Source: Pseudomonas sp. R5(2019) (GTDB lineage Bacteria > Pseudomonadota > Gammaproteobacteria > Pseudomonadales > Pseudomonadaceae). From it: 64,000 bases of DNA. Both the position numbers and the translations under genes were made by a program. Each line of letters starts with the position of its first letter. Position 1 is the first letter of the stretch. Below, piece by piece: positions 54,217-63,018 of the stretch. The stretch spans positions 1 through 64,000 of the forward strand of contig NZ_JAAAMT010000008.1 of the NCBI RefSeq assembly GCF_009905435.1, in the 5' to 3' direction. The notes under the pieces were generated by a model. That model was not told the DNA's origin, ran no database searches, and saw only the letters and a program-made list of their open reading frames with translations.

Positions 54217-55104
54217 ATGGCGATGAATGAAAAGCACAGAGGAACGACGCCTGCAGCGTTGCGGCAGGGAGAATCCGGCAGTCACGCGGCACCGGAGGAT
54301 TGGCATTCTCCGACCAAGCATTACCTGTCGGATGAGTTCGCTGATGATCGGCAATTTGCCGCGACCTTGGCCCGCGGCCTTGAGATTTTGCATTGCTTCA
54401 CTGCGCGCGAGACCCAACTTGGCAACGCGGAACTTTCCTCGCGAACCGGGATGCCGAAAGCGACGATCTCACGCTTTACCTATACGCTGGTGCGCTTGGG
54501 CTATCTGCGAATCAACCGTCTGAACAACAAATATCAGTTGGGCTCAGCCGTGCTATCGCTGGGTTACCCGCTACTTGCCAGCCTCAATATCAGGCAGATC
54601 GCCAGGCCGTTCATGAAGGAACTGGCGGATCATATCCGCGGTTCGGTGTCGATTGGCATGCGTGACCGACTCAGTGTGGTGTACCTGGAAAGCAGCCGCA
54701 GCGCTGCACCGATGAGCCATCCACCCGACGTGGGCCTGAGCTATCCCATCGCCCGGACGGCGATGGGCCGCGCAATCATTGCCGCGTCTTCGCGTGAAGA
54801 ACGTACGGCACTGCTCAACGAAATCAAAGTCCGGACGCCTGACGACTGGAATACCTTTCATACCCGCATCGAACAGGCTATCCAGGATTTTCATGAGCGT
54901 GGTTTTTGCGTGTCATACGGCGATCTGCGGCGTGAAATTCATGCCGTCGCTGTCCCGATGCGGGCAATGGCCGATGGTGAGATTCTGGTATTCAACTGCG
55001 GCGTACCGGCGTTTATGCTCAATGACGGGCAACTGACAAACGATATTGGTCCGCGGCTTGTTTCCATGGTGCGTAGCATCGAAGGGATGATGGGCATTTA
55101 TTAG
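54217..55104 (+). CDS. IclR-family transcriptional regulator
   Basis: 295 residues. The N-terminal winged helix is FAATLARGLEILHCFTARET, LGNAELSSRTGMPKATISRF, TYTLVRLGYLRIN. The C-terminal ligand domain has IGMRDRLSVVYLESSRSAA and GFCVSYGDLRREIHAVAVPM with the usual IclR acid-binding pocket. Divergent from the acyl-CoA dehydrogenase and probably its regulator. Similar to PcaR/PobR-type regulators of aromatic and organic-acid catabolism, but the ligand is unknown. Confidence 0.92.
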   Translation: MAMNEKHRGTTPAALRQGESGSHAAPEDWHSPTKHYLSDEFADDRQFAATLARGLEILHCFTARETQLGNAELSSRTGMPKATISRFTYTLVRLGYLRINRLNNKYQLGSAVLSLGYPLLASLNIRQIARPFMKELADHIRGSVSIGMRDRLSVVYLESSRSAAPMSHPPDVGLSYPIARTAMGRAIIAASSREERTALLNEIKVRTPDDWNTFHTRIEQAIQDFHERGFCVSYGDLRREIHAVAVPMRAMADGEILVFNCGVPAFMLNDGQLTNDIGPRLVSMVRSIEGMMGIY

Positions 55105-55240
55105 TCGCAGATGCAGCAGGAGCGCCCGAACAGCGCCGCCGATGCTCCTTTACAGAAGCTCAAAAAGCTTGGCTTCGGGTACAGCTATAAAACGTGGCCA
55201 AAGAAGAAGTTAAGGCTTGGCGCATACTCGAGTAATTGAT

Positions 55241-55660
55241 CGCCCCATGGCTCGGCAGCACGGCGACGACGCTCTCACTGATAGAGCCTGTGGTTGCGGC
55301 GGTCCTGGCGGTTGCCATTGGATCAGGTCGATTCACCTGTTGCAGAACTGGTTCTCGCTGAGCGACCCGGCCATGGAAGAAGCGCTGTATGAAATCGCGC
55401 CCATGCGCCAGTTTGCCCGTCTAACCCTGAGCGCGCCGATCCCTGAAGACACCACGATCATGAATTTCCGGCACTTGCTGGAAAAGCATAAGTTGGCGCC
55501 GGCGATCCTCGCGGTCATCAATGGTTACTTGCAGGAAAAGGCCTCTCCTTGCGTCAGGGCACCATCGTCGATGCCACGATTATCCATGCGCCCAGCTCGA
55601 CCAAGAACGAAGACGGCAAGCGCGACCCAGAGATGCACCAAACGAAGAAAGGTAACCAAT
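55241..55660 (+). mobile_element. Decayed IS5-type transposase gene (N-terminal half, frameshifted)
   Basis: From 55331 the plus strand reads [60 protein letters not shown] and [11 protein letters not shown] one-base loss at about 55540 shifts the frame; the next frame continues [20 protein letters not shown] and [20 protein letters not shown], then breaks off at 55659. Upstream (55241-55330) the expected N-terminus is degraded with more frame changes (…IEPVV…). The C-terminal half is missing; a matching C-terminal fragment lies at 46725-46931 on the other strand. Confidence 0.8.
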
Positions 55661-55809
55661 GTTGCCTGTGTGGCCCAGCATTTTGACGAAGTGTCGCGCT
55701 CAGTATCGGCTGGACAGATAGATACCTGCGATCAATCGATTTGAGCTGTTGGACGGGGTCGCCGACTATTGCGACACCTTCCAACACCCGGAAAAACCCA
55801 GGAGTCGTC
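55661..55809. other. Spacer before the phosphonate cluster
   Basis: About 150 bases with no gene. The frame of the next gene is open back to 55741, but the convincing start is ATG 55810 after GGAGTCGTC. It should contain the promoter of the phosphonate operon. Confidence 0.35.
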
Positions 55810-56901
55810 ATGACTGCTCGTTTCCACAACCCGGTCGACACGCGCTTTGGCTGCGGCAGCCTCCAAGAGCTTGTCGCCCTCACCGAACACCAGAAAGTAG
55901 CCTTGGTGACCTTCCCCGAGGCCCGCGGACTGGGCTTGGTTGATCGTATCCAGAACCTGCTGGGCGAACGCCTGGTGTACCTGGTAGAGGATGTCCAGCC
56001 CAATCCGGATGTCGCCCAGTTGCGCAGGACCTACGAACGCTTCTGGCGCGAGGCTGGCGACTGCCAGGTGGTCATCGCAGTGGGCGGTGGCAGCGCTATC
56101 GACACGGCCAAGGCGCTGATCGTTGGCACCGAAACCGGCAGCTTCGACGAACTGCTGTCCTTGTTGGCGACTGGCAAGCCCTTCGTCCCGGCTCGCAGTA
56201 AAGCGCTGATCGCGGCGCCGACTACGGCCGGAACGGGGAGCGAAGTGACCCCTTGGGCTACCATCTGGGACTCTGCCAGCCAGAAGAAATACTCGCTGCA
56301 TCTGGACAGCACCTGGCCCAAGGTAGCCATAGTCGACCCGGAATTGATGCTGACTGTACCTGCCGGCGTTACTGTCTCGACCGGGCTGGATGCACTGTCT
56401 CATGCGCTGGAATCGATCTGGAACGTCAATGCCAATCCCATCTCGGACAATTTCGCGATTTCGGCCATCGAGGACATCCTCGAATGCTTGCCAAAGCTCC
56501 ATCGTGACCTGACTGACAAGGAGCTGCGTTCGCGGATGGCATTGGCCGCGCTCAAGGCCGGCATGGCCTTTTCCAACACCAAGACTGCGCTGGCCCACTC
56601 CATCTCCTACGAGATGACCCTGCGCCATGGGCTGCCCCATGGCATCGCCTGCTCCTTCACCCTGCCGCTGGTCCTTGGCCTGGCCTGGGGCCGCGACGAA
56701 GCACGCGACCGGACCCTGCAACGGGTGTTCGGCAATGACCTGGCCAAGGCCCAGGCCCAGCTGCGCGAGTTCCTTCACAGCCTCCAGGTGAAGACGGAGT
56801 TCAACGACTATGGCGTGACGGCGAAGGAAGCCGAGGAGATGATTGAGCTTGCCATGCAGGGCGCACGAGGCAAGAACTTCATCGGCTCGCGAGCCGCCTA
56901 G
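55810..56901 (+). CDS. Iron-containing alcohol dehydrogenase, probable hydroxyethylphosphonate dehydrogenase/phosphonoacetaldehyde reductase
   Basis: 363 residues. VVIAVGGGSAIDTAKALIVG and APTTAGTGSEVTPWATIWD bind NAD. Metal ligands appear as Asp/His in STGLDALSHALESIW and two histidines in HSISYEMTLRHGLPHG. Relatives next to phosphonoacetaldehyde hydrolase interconvert 2-hydroxyethylphosphonate and phosphonoacetaldehyde. With phnX two genes downstream the oxidative direction is expected, giving phosphonoacetaldehyde for C-P cleavage. The function is inferred from family and context. Confidence 0.8.
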   Translation: MTARFHNPVDTRFGCGSLQELVALTEHQKVALVTFPEARGLGLVDRIQNLLGERLVYLVEDVQPNPDVAQLRRTYERFWREAGDCQVVIAVGGGSAIDTAKALIVGTETGSFDELLSLLATGKPFVPARSKALIAAPTTAGTGSEVTPWATIWDSASQKKYSLHLDSTWPKVAIVDPELMLTVPAGVTVSTGLDALSHALESIWNVNANPISDNFAISAIEDILECLPKLHRDLTDKELRSRMALAALKAGMAFSNTKTALAHSISYEMTLRHGLPHGIACSFTLPLVLGLAWGRDEARDRTLQRVFGNDLAKAQAQLREFLHSLQVKTEFNDYGVTAKEAEEMIELAMQGARGKNFIGSRAA

Positions 56902-57019
56902 GGATCTGCCCCCCGACCCACCTGCGGCTCGTCGAGCTGCGGCGATTTCCTGATGCACCAATTAAAGAGTGCCACCCCGCCAGCCCCGACCGGCGGGAGC
57001 GAACAAGAAGGAAAACATC

Positions 57020-58315
57020 ATGAATCGTGCCGATACCCTGTCTGGTCTTGCAGTACCCACCTCATCGTTCCGTGTGGTCCAGTGGCGGATGCTCCTGGCC
57101 GCCATGTTCTGTTACTTGTTTTTCTACACCGGTCGACAGACCTTCGGTTTTGCCATTCCGGGCATCCAGGCCGAGTTTGGCTTGAGCAAGGAAACGCTCG
57201 GCTGGGCATCGGCTGTCATGCTCTGGGCGTACGCCATTGGCCAGGCAATCAACGGTAACCTGGCCGACAAGTTCGGCGGCCGACGCATCATGAGTCTGGG
57301 TGCCGTGCTGTCGTGTGGCGCCAACTGGGTGACGAGCTTCGCCGGCGGCCTTGTCAGCCTGATCTTGCCCTGGGGTCTGAACGGATACTTCCAGGCACTG
57401 GGCTGGGCGCCGGGCAGTCGTCTGCTGTCCAATTGGTGGAGCGCCGGCGAGCGCGGCAAGGTTTATGGCTTTTACGTGTTCGCAGCCGGTTGTGCGTCGA
57501 TTCTTTCTTACGTGACTTCGATAGTCGTTCTCGAAGTGTTGCAGCTGGAGTGGCGCTGGATCTTCCGTTTACCGGTTCTGCTGATGCTCGCCGGTGGCAT
57601 CCTCTTCTACCTGGTTGCCCGTGAACGCCCGCAAGACCTTGGCTTCGAACCGCTCGCCGACACTGGGGTTGCCAATGCCGATGACAAAGACAAGGAGGTG
57701 GCACACGGGCAAGACGAAACCTCCACGCAACGCTACAAGGCGGTACTGAAGAACTTCCGCCTGATGATCGCCGCCGTGTCCCTGGGATTCCAGAACGCCG
57801 CCCGCTACGGCCTGATCGTCTGGGTACCGGTGCACTTTCTGGGTGCCGACTGGAAGAGCGGTGACAGCTTCATCGACCCCAAGTGGATCACCGTGGCCCT
57901 GCCGGTGGGTATGGCGATCGGCGCTCTGAGCAATGGTTGGGTTTCCGACAAGTTGTTCGGCTCCAGGCGTTACCTGGCGATCATGCTTTACATGTTCCTT
58001 GGTGCGCTGACCAGTCTGTGGATGTGGAGCCTTCCTGCCCATAGCGGCATCGGCCTGGTGGCGCTGTTTCTGTGTGGTTTCTTCGTCTACGGGCCTGCTT
58101 CCAGCTTCTGGGCGCTGTGCCCTGATCTGGTGGGCGCCAAACGCGCAGGTACCGCAACAGGGGTGATGAACTTCGCGTCCTACCTGTTTGCCGGCCTTGC
58201 CGAACCCCTGATCGGCAGCCTGCTCGACAGCACCGGGAATACCTCGCTGATATTCATCGTGGTCACCGCCGCCTGCCTGTCCAGTGCCCTGGTCGCGCTA
58301 TTTATCAGGCGTTGA
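57020..58315 (+). CDS. MFS transporter of the organophosphate:phosphate antiporter (GlpT/UhpT) family
   Basis: 431 residues from ATG 57020 (GAAGGAAAACATC). RMLLAAMFCYLFFYTGRQTF, NLADKFGGRRIMSLGAVLSC and GYFQALGWAPGSRLLSNWWS are OPA-family hallmarks, the last being the GlpT-like substrate region. Twelve predicted helices. Placed between the dehydrogenase and phosphonatase genes, it probably imports a phosphonate such as hydroxyethyl- or aminoethylphosphonate instead of a sugar phosphate. Confidence 0.88.
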   Translation: MNRADTLSGLAVPTSSFRVVQWRMLLAAMFCYLFFYTGRQTFGFAIPGIQAEFGLSKETLGWASAVMLWAYAIGQAINGNLADKFGGRRIMSLGAVLSCGANWVTSFAGGLVSLILPWGLNGYFQALGWAPGSRLLSNWWSAGERGKVYGFYVFAAGCASILSYVTSIVVLEVLQLEWRWIFRLPVLLMLAGGILFYLVARERPQDLGFEPLADTGVANADDKDKEVAHGQDETSTQRYKAVLKNFRLMIAAVSLGFQNAARYGLIVWVPVHFLGADWKSGDSFIDPKWITVALPVGMAIGALSNGWVSDKLFGSRRYLAIMLYMFLGALTSLWMWSLPAHSGIGLVALFLCGFFVYGPASSFWALCPDLVGAKRAGTATGVMNFASYLFAGLAEPLIGSLLDSTGNTSLIFIVVTAACLSSALVALFIRR

Positions 58316-58428
58316 AACGCAGCCTGCCAGAGTCACCACCGCCTTGACCCACATTGGTAACCAAGCTACGGGAACACTCCTCTTGTACGAGAGGGGAGGC
58401 CCCACTCACCCTAAATCGGAGATTCACC

Positions 58429-59256
58429 ATGCAATACAAGCAACCTACCCAACTGAAAGCTGTAGTCCTGGACTGGGCGGGTACCGTCGTCGACTTCGGT
58501 TCCTTCGCGCCAACCCAGATTTTCGTGGAAGCGTTCGCTGAGTTCGGTGTCGCCGTCTCCCTGCAAGAGGCTCGAGGCCCGATGGGCATGGGCAAGTGGG
58601 ACCACATCCGCACCCTGTGCAACCAACCGCAGATCGCTGAACGCTACCGTGCCGCCTTCGACCGCCTGCCGACCGATGATGACGTCACTGCCCTCTACGA
58701 GCGCTTCATGCCGCTGCAGATCGAGAAAATCGCCCTGCACTCGGCCCTGATCCCTGGCGCTCTGGAAGCAATCGCCGCCTTGCGCGGCAAGGGCCTGAAG
58801 ATCGGCTCCTGCTCCGGTTACCCGGCGGTGGTGATGGAGAAGGTGATAGCGCTGGCTCGTCAGAATGGCTATGTCGCCGACCACGTAGTGGCCACCGACG
58901 AAGTGCCCAATGGCCGCCCGCACCCAGCCCAGGCCCTGGCCAATGTGATCGCTTTGGGTATCGACGACGTGGCTGCCTGCGTGAAGGTCGATGACACCTG
59001 GCCGGGGATCCTCGAGGGTCGCAGCGCTGGCATGTGGACTGTCGCGCTGACCTGTTCCGGTAATGCCCTGGGCCTGACTTTTGATCAGTACAAGGCCCTG
59101 TCAGAGGAGCAACTGACGCAAGAGCGCGCACGCATCGCTCAGATGTTCGAAGGCTCGCGCCCGCACTACCTGATCGACACGATTACTGACCTGCCGGCGG
59201 TGATCGACGACATCAACCAGCGGCTGGCTCGCGGTGAGGTACCGCAGGCCTGCTGA
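58429..59256 (+). CDS. phnX: Phosphonoacetaldehyde hydrolase (phosphonatase)
   Basis: 275 residues from ATG 58429. [17 protein letters not shown] is the HAD nucleophile loop with the Asp-Trp-Ala of phosphonatase; [12 protein letters not shown] carries the lysine that forms the Schiff base with phosphonoacetaldehyde; [20 protein letters not shown] is the acidic motif IV region. Cleaves the C-P bond to acetaldehyde and phosphate. No phnW aminotransferase gene is present nearby, consistent with feeding from the alcohol dehydrogenase in this operon. Confidence 0.95.
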   Translation: MQYKQPTQLKAVVLDWAGTVVDFGSFAPTQIFVEAFAEFGVAVSLQEARGPMGMGKWDHIRTLCNQPQIAERYRAAFDRLPTDDDVTALYERFMPLQIEKIALHSALIPGALEAIAALRGKGLKIGSCSGYPAVVMEKVIALARQNGYVADHVVATDEVPNGRPHPAQALANVIALGIDDVAACVKVDDTWPGILEGRSAGMWTVALTCSGNALGLTFDQYKALSEEQLTQERARIAQMFEGSRPHYLIDTITDLPAVIDDINQRLARGEVPQAC

Positions 59257-59443
59257 AGCCAACTGGGCGGGTTAATCGATAGCAGGGACTGCCTTGGAAG
59301 CTGATTGAAGGCGATGATTATGGGCCGCGATAGGTCTCATGCTTACGCGGCCTCTGTCGATACAGCGTCAGGGTCGCCTATTCGTCAGGCGCTGAACTGG
59401 ACGGACAACCAGACTCATTGACGCTTCAGGAATCGGACTGTTT

Positions 59444-60319
59444 ATGTACCAGTATCATAAGTGGCTGCGCTCCTTTCATGCCGTAGCCAGAACGGGGAGC
59501 TTCACATTGGCCGCCGAATACCTGAGTGTCGGCCAGCCCACCATCAGCGAACAAGTCAGTGCGCTGGAAAAAAAGTTTTCGGTGGAGTTATTTCATCGTC
59601 GCGGACGATACATCGAAATGAGTTCGGCAGGGCGCATGTTGTATGACATCACCCAAGGGTTGTTTGGCCAGGAGGACGAGGCCTTGCAACTGTTACAGAG
59701 CTTCCGGCAACGAAAGCAGGGCATGCTTCGTATCGGTGCAGTATCACCTCCGATTGCCATGAGCCTGACCTATGAACTGATGCAGCAGTATCCGGACGTC
59801 AAGCTGGAGACCTCGTTCGCCACTGAAACAGGGACGCTGGACCGTTTGTATAACTTCGATATTGATGTGGCGATTCTGGCACTGTCGGAGTTCGACCCCC
59901 GCTTGAGCACGCAGCTGTATCGAACCTGTCCGATTTTTGCTGTGGTTCGCGACGACCACCCGTGGGCGAGCCAGACGCAGGTCAGCGTCAAGGAAATCAC
60001 CGGTCAGCGCGTAGTGCTGCGCGAGAAAGGTTCGCGCACTCGGCAACTGGTAGAAGAAGGTTGTAGGGCACACGCTGTCAGCCTGGACTGCGCCATGCAG
60101 CTCAACAGTCGGGAGGCTATCGTCCATGCTGTCGTTCAAGGAATAGGTATCGGCTTCGTATCAGCAGTTGAATATGCCGACAGACCGGGTACCAAGGCGA
60201 TCTCATTCATCGAACAACCCTTTCACATCAGCTATTTCCTTTGCTGCCTGGGAATACGTCGCAATCGACCGATTATTTCGGAGCTCTTAGATTCCTGCGC
60301 CCACCCGAAGCCCCGGTAG
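59444..60319 (+). CDS. LysR-family regulator of phosphonate catabolism
   Basis: 291 residues. The helix-turn-helix is WLRSFHAVARTGSFTLAAEY, LSVGQPTISEQVSALEKKF, and the effector domain follows. The protein resembles the LysR group associated with aminoethylphosphonate utilisation genes. It lies downstream of phnX on the same strand after 187 bases, with its own promoter expected there. It probably activates the dehydrogenase-transporter-phnX operon. Confidence 0.88.
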   Translation: MYQYHKWLRSFHAVARTGSFTLAAEYLSVGQPTISEQVSALEKKFSVELFHRRGRYIEMSSAGRMLYDITQGLFGQEDEALQLLQSFRQRKQGMLRIGAVSPPIAMSLTYELMQQYPDVKLETSFATETGTLDRLYNFDIDVAILALSEFDPRLSTQLYRTCPIFAVVRDDHPWASQTQVSVKEITGQRVVLREKGSRTRQLVEEGCRAHAVSLDCAMQLNSREAIVHAVVQGIGIGFVSAVEYADRPGTKAISFIEQPFHISYFLCCLGIRRNRPIISELLDSCAHPKPR

Positions 60320-60345
60320 AACTTGGTGTATTAAGCAATGTAACA

Positions 60346-60375
60346 ACAGTGTCCACCTTTATCGATGGACACTGT
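60346..60375. terminator. Bidirectional terminator-like hairpin between lysR and the MHS transporter
   Basis: ACAGTGTCCA at 60346-60355 pairs perfectly with TGGACACTGT at 60366-60375. It lies between the convergent stops at 60319 and 60390. No clear U-run on either side. Confidence 0.55.
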
Positions 60376-60389
60376 CGCAAGCGTTGATG

Positions 60390-61829
60390 TCAGGAGGAGG
60401 CGTTTGGCGCCAGTGCTGCGCGAACAGTCGGTTCAGTGTCGGGGAGGCCGCCTGAACTCTGTTTCCCATTGGCCTTGAGCGCAGGGGACTGGTTCAGATG
60501 ATCGCCAGCGAGCTCATCGGCGTCCGCCTGCTCTGCGGTAGAGAGAGCCGATGCAGTGTGCCCGATACGTTTCAGCAGCATGAGCATGCACACTAGAGAA
60601 ACCAGGGCATAGGAGGCCGAGACCATTGCCACACCGATGATACTGCCGGTTGAGTTGAGAATGCTTTGTGCCAACACCGGCGTCGCGCCGGCTACCAGCA
60701 ATGAACAGAGCTGGTAGGACATCGACAAGCCACTGTAACGTACCTTGGTCGGGAAAGCGCGTGCCAGGATGCCGCCGACGGCGCCGTAATACATTGCGTG
60801 CGGAATGGTGGCCAGGCACATGCCGAGCACCGCGACCCAGTAGATCCTGGTTTCCACCGCATAAAACATCGCCGGCATGAGGATCAGTTCCGGGATCACC
60901 ATCAGGGCGACCGCCTTGCGCATGTCTATCTTCGAGACCAGCAGTGCGCCGAAGGGCTGGACAATGAACTGGACGACCAGGGCAATAATAATGACGCTGA
61001 GGAAGGTGCTTTGTTCGTAACCCAACTCTTTGGTGGCCCAGGACAGCGCAAAGGTACTCTTGAAGTAAGTGACATGGATGATCGGTAATACACCGGCACC
61101 GAGAAGCACTATCCGCCAATGGTTGCGCAGCACTTCCAGAATCGGCAGCTTGACGGTCTTCTTCTGCTGCATGAGACGTTTCATGTCCTCCGACTCTTCA
61201 AGCTTGAGGCGAATGACCATGCCAACGATCACCAGCGCTGCGGACAGCAGGAAAGGAATTCGCCAGCCCCAAAGCATGAAATCCGACACGGGAATGGCGC
61301 TCAGCGCGAAGAAGACGATGGTTGCCAGCAGGTTACCCGCGGGGGAGCCCTGTTGGGCGAAGGCGGCATACATAATGCCCTTGCCCTTGGGGGCGTTTTC
61401 GCTGGCGATAAGTATGGCACCTCCCCATTCGCCACCCACGGCAACCCCCTGAATGATACGGAGAACCACTAGGGAAATCGGGGCCCAGACGCCGATCTGA
61501 AGGTAAGTGGGCAGCAGGCCGATGCAGGTGGTGGCCACCCCCATCATGATCAGCGTGATCACCAGGGTGGTCTTGCGACCAATCTTGTCGCCCAGGTGAC
61601 CAAAGATGATCCCGCCTATTGGTCGTGCGACAAACCCGGCCCACAGCGTGAGAAAGGAGAGCAGGGTGGCTGTGCCAGGCGCAAGGTCGGCCGGAAAGAA
61701 TACCTTGCCAAAGACCAGTGCAGCGGCAATGCCATAAACATAGAAGTCATACCACTCGATGGTCGTTCCAATGAACGAGGCTATTCCTGCCTTGCGAGCT
61801 CTTTTGTGGGCGTCCTGGGGGGCATTCAT
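60390..61829 (-). CDS. MFS metabolite:H+ symporter (MHS/ProP-ShiA type)
   Basis: 479 residues. ASFIGTTIEWYDFYVYGIAA is the MHS N-terminal signature, and IIFGHLGDKIGRKTTLVITL the MFS loop 2-3 motif. Twelve helices and a ~50-residue hydrophilic C-tail (STAEQADADELAGDHLNQS…). The family imports organic acids such as citrate, ketoglutarate, shikimate or dicarboxylates. Divergent from nothing obvious; a LysR gene lies ~180 bases upstream on the same strand. Confidence 0.9.
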   Translation of the reverse strand: MNAPQDAHKRARKAGIASFIGTTIEWYDFYVYGIAAALVFGKVFFPADLAPGTATLLSFLTLWAGFVARPIGGIIFGHLGDKIGRKTTLVITLIMMGVATTCIGLLPTYLQIGVWAPISLVVLRIIQGVAVGGEWGGAILIASENAPKGKGIMYAAFAQQGSPAGNLLATIVFFALSAIPVSDFMLWGWRIPFLLSAALVIVGMVIRLKLEESEDMKRLMQQKKTVKLPILEVLRNHWRIVLLGAGVLPIIHVTYFKSTFALSWATKELGYEQSTFLSVIIIALVVQFIVQPFGALLVSKIDMRKAVALMVIPELILMPAMFYAVETRIYWVAVLGMCLATIPHAMYYGAVGGILARAFPTKVRYSGLSMSYQLCSLLVAGATPVLAQSILNSTGSIIGVAMVSASYALVSLVCMLMLLKRIGHTASALSTAEQADADELAGDHLNQSPALKANGKQSSGGLPDTEPTVRAALAPNASS

Positions 61830-62012
61830 ATTAATACCTGCTTGTTATTGTTTGTATATAACCCTTCCAAAGCAGCTGAGGGGTTATTTTTAACAGATCG
61901 GCCTATAAGTGTTGCCAAGTCCGATTGCTGGGAGCCTATACGTGCAGGATTAAAAAAAATAATGATTAATAATTATTGTGTGATACAAGATTTCGTATGA
62001 TTGATTTCCACG

Positions 62013-62906
62013 CTATGTAGCCTGGGCGGCTGCAATGGCTTTGAATAATGCAAGGAAGCTTTGCGCGGCGGCGGACGGCAAGGCAGCCTGATGAATGGCA
62101 TTCATTTCCGAGTACGCGCCGTTGCCGTTGAATTCGCAGTAATGCACCCCTTCCTTCCAGGTCATGGCCAACGTCTGAGGCACCAGGGTTACGCCCATTC
62201 CGTAAGCCACCATGGATACCGCTGTTTGCCAGAGCCGGCTCTCGTGACGGATCCGCGGGCTGAAACCAGCCGCCACACAGTGCGCGATAATCAGATCGTG
62301 ATAGTGCGGTGAGACGTTGCGCGGAAACAGGATGAAGTCGTCGTCCGCGAGGTCCGCCAGGTCAATTCGCGATTGTCCCGCCAGTCGATGAGAGGCGGGC
62401 AGGCAGCAGAGGAATGGTTCGCGGAGCACGGTTTCGCAACAGATACTCTCGGGAAATCTGCTCCCGTGAACGAAACCGATATCGATCTGGCCGCGCAGTA
62501 ATGCCTGAGCCTGCTCGGCACTGTTCATCTCCATCAACACGATCTCGGTATCGGGGTGTTCCCATTCGAAGATCTTGACCGCCTGCGGCAGGCCGCGATG
62601 CAGCGTTGAGTTGACGAAGCCGACACTCAGACGTCCGGCGAAACCCTGGGCTGAACGCAAGGTCAGGTGCTTGGCCTGCTCGGCCCGCAGCAGCAGGTAA
62701 CGCGCCTCGTCGAGCAGCACCTGGCCGGCGTTGGTCAGGCTGACCGATTTGTTGTTGCGGTTGAGCAACTGGATGTCCAGTTGGCTTTCGAGCTTCTTGA
62801 TGTCAAAGCTCAGGGCGGGTTGGGAGATGAACAATCGCGCAGCCGCTCGTCCAAAATGCAGCTCTTCGGCGACGGCGACAAAGTAACGAAGTTGCTTGAG
62901 ATCCAT
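62013..62906 (-). CDS. LysR-family transcriptional regulator
   Basis: 297 residues from ATG 62906 (GAGG upstream); an alternative ATG at 62921 lies inside the 13-bp-arm palindrome and is unlikely. MDLKQLRYFVAVAEELHFGR, AAARLFISQPALSFDIKKLE is the helix-turn-helix, and the C-terminal effector domain has LRGQIDIGFVHGSRFP and SMVAYGMGVTLVP. Divergent from the AidB-like acyl-CoA dehydrogenase and upstream of the MHS transporter; either could be its target. Confidence 0.9.
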   Translation of the reverse strand: MDLKQLRYFVAVAEELHFGRAAARLFISQPALSFDIKKLESQLDIQLLNRNNKSVSLTNAGQVLLDEARYLLLRAEQAKHLTLRSAQGFAGRLSVGFVNSTLHRGLPQAVKIFEWEHPDTEIVLMEMNSAEQAQALLRGQIDIGFVHGSRFPESICCETVLREPFLCCLPASHRLAGQSRIDLADLADDDFILFPRNVSPHYHDLIIAHCVAAGFSPRIRHESRLWQTAVSMVAYGMGVTLVPQTLAMTWKEGVHYCEFNGNGAYSEMNAIHQAALPSAAAQSFLALFKAIAAAQAT

Positions 62907-62918
62907 GCTGATCCGCCT

Positions 62919-62949
62919 CATCTACGATAATTTTTCATTATCGTAGATG
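62919..62949. promoter_or_regulatory. Long perfect palindrome at the lysR/acyl-CoA dehydrogenase promoter
   Basis: CATCTACGATAAT at 62919-62931 and ATTATCGTAGATG at 62937-62949 are perfect 13-bp arms around TTTTC. It lies immediately upstream of the lysR start and about 70 bases before the acyl-CoA dehydrogenase start. It could be the LysR recognition site with its ATAAT core or act as a leader hairpin in the lysR transcript. Confidence 0.7.
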
Positions 62950-63018
62950 ATTTATTTTGTATTAGATACTTATGGGTGACGACCTTACTCTTGGATCACA
63001 AAAATCAGGAGAGTCACC

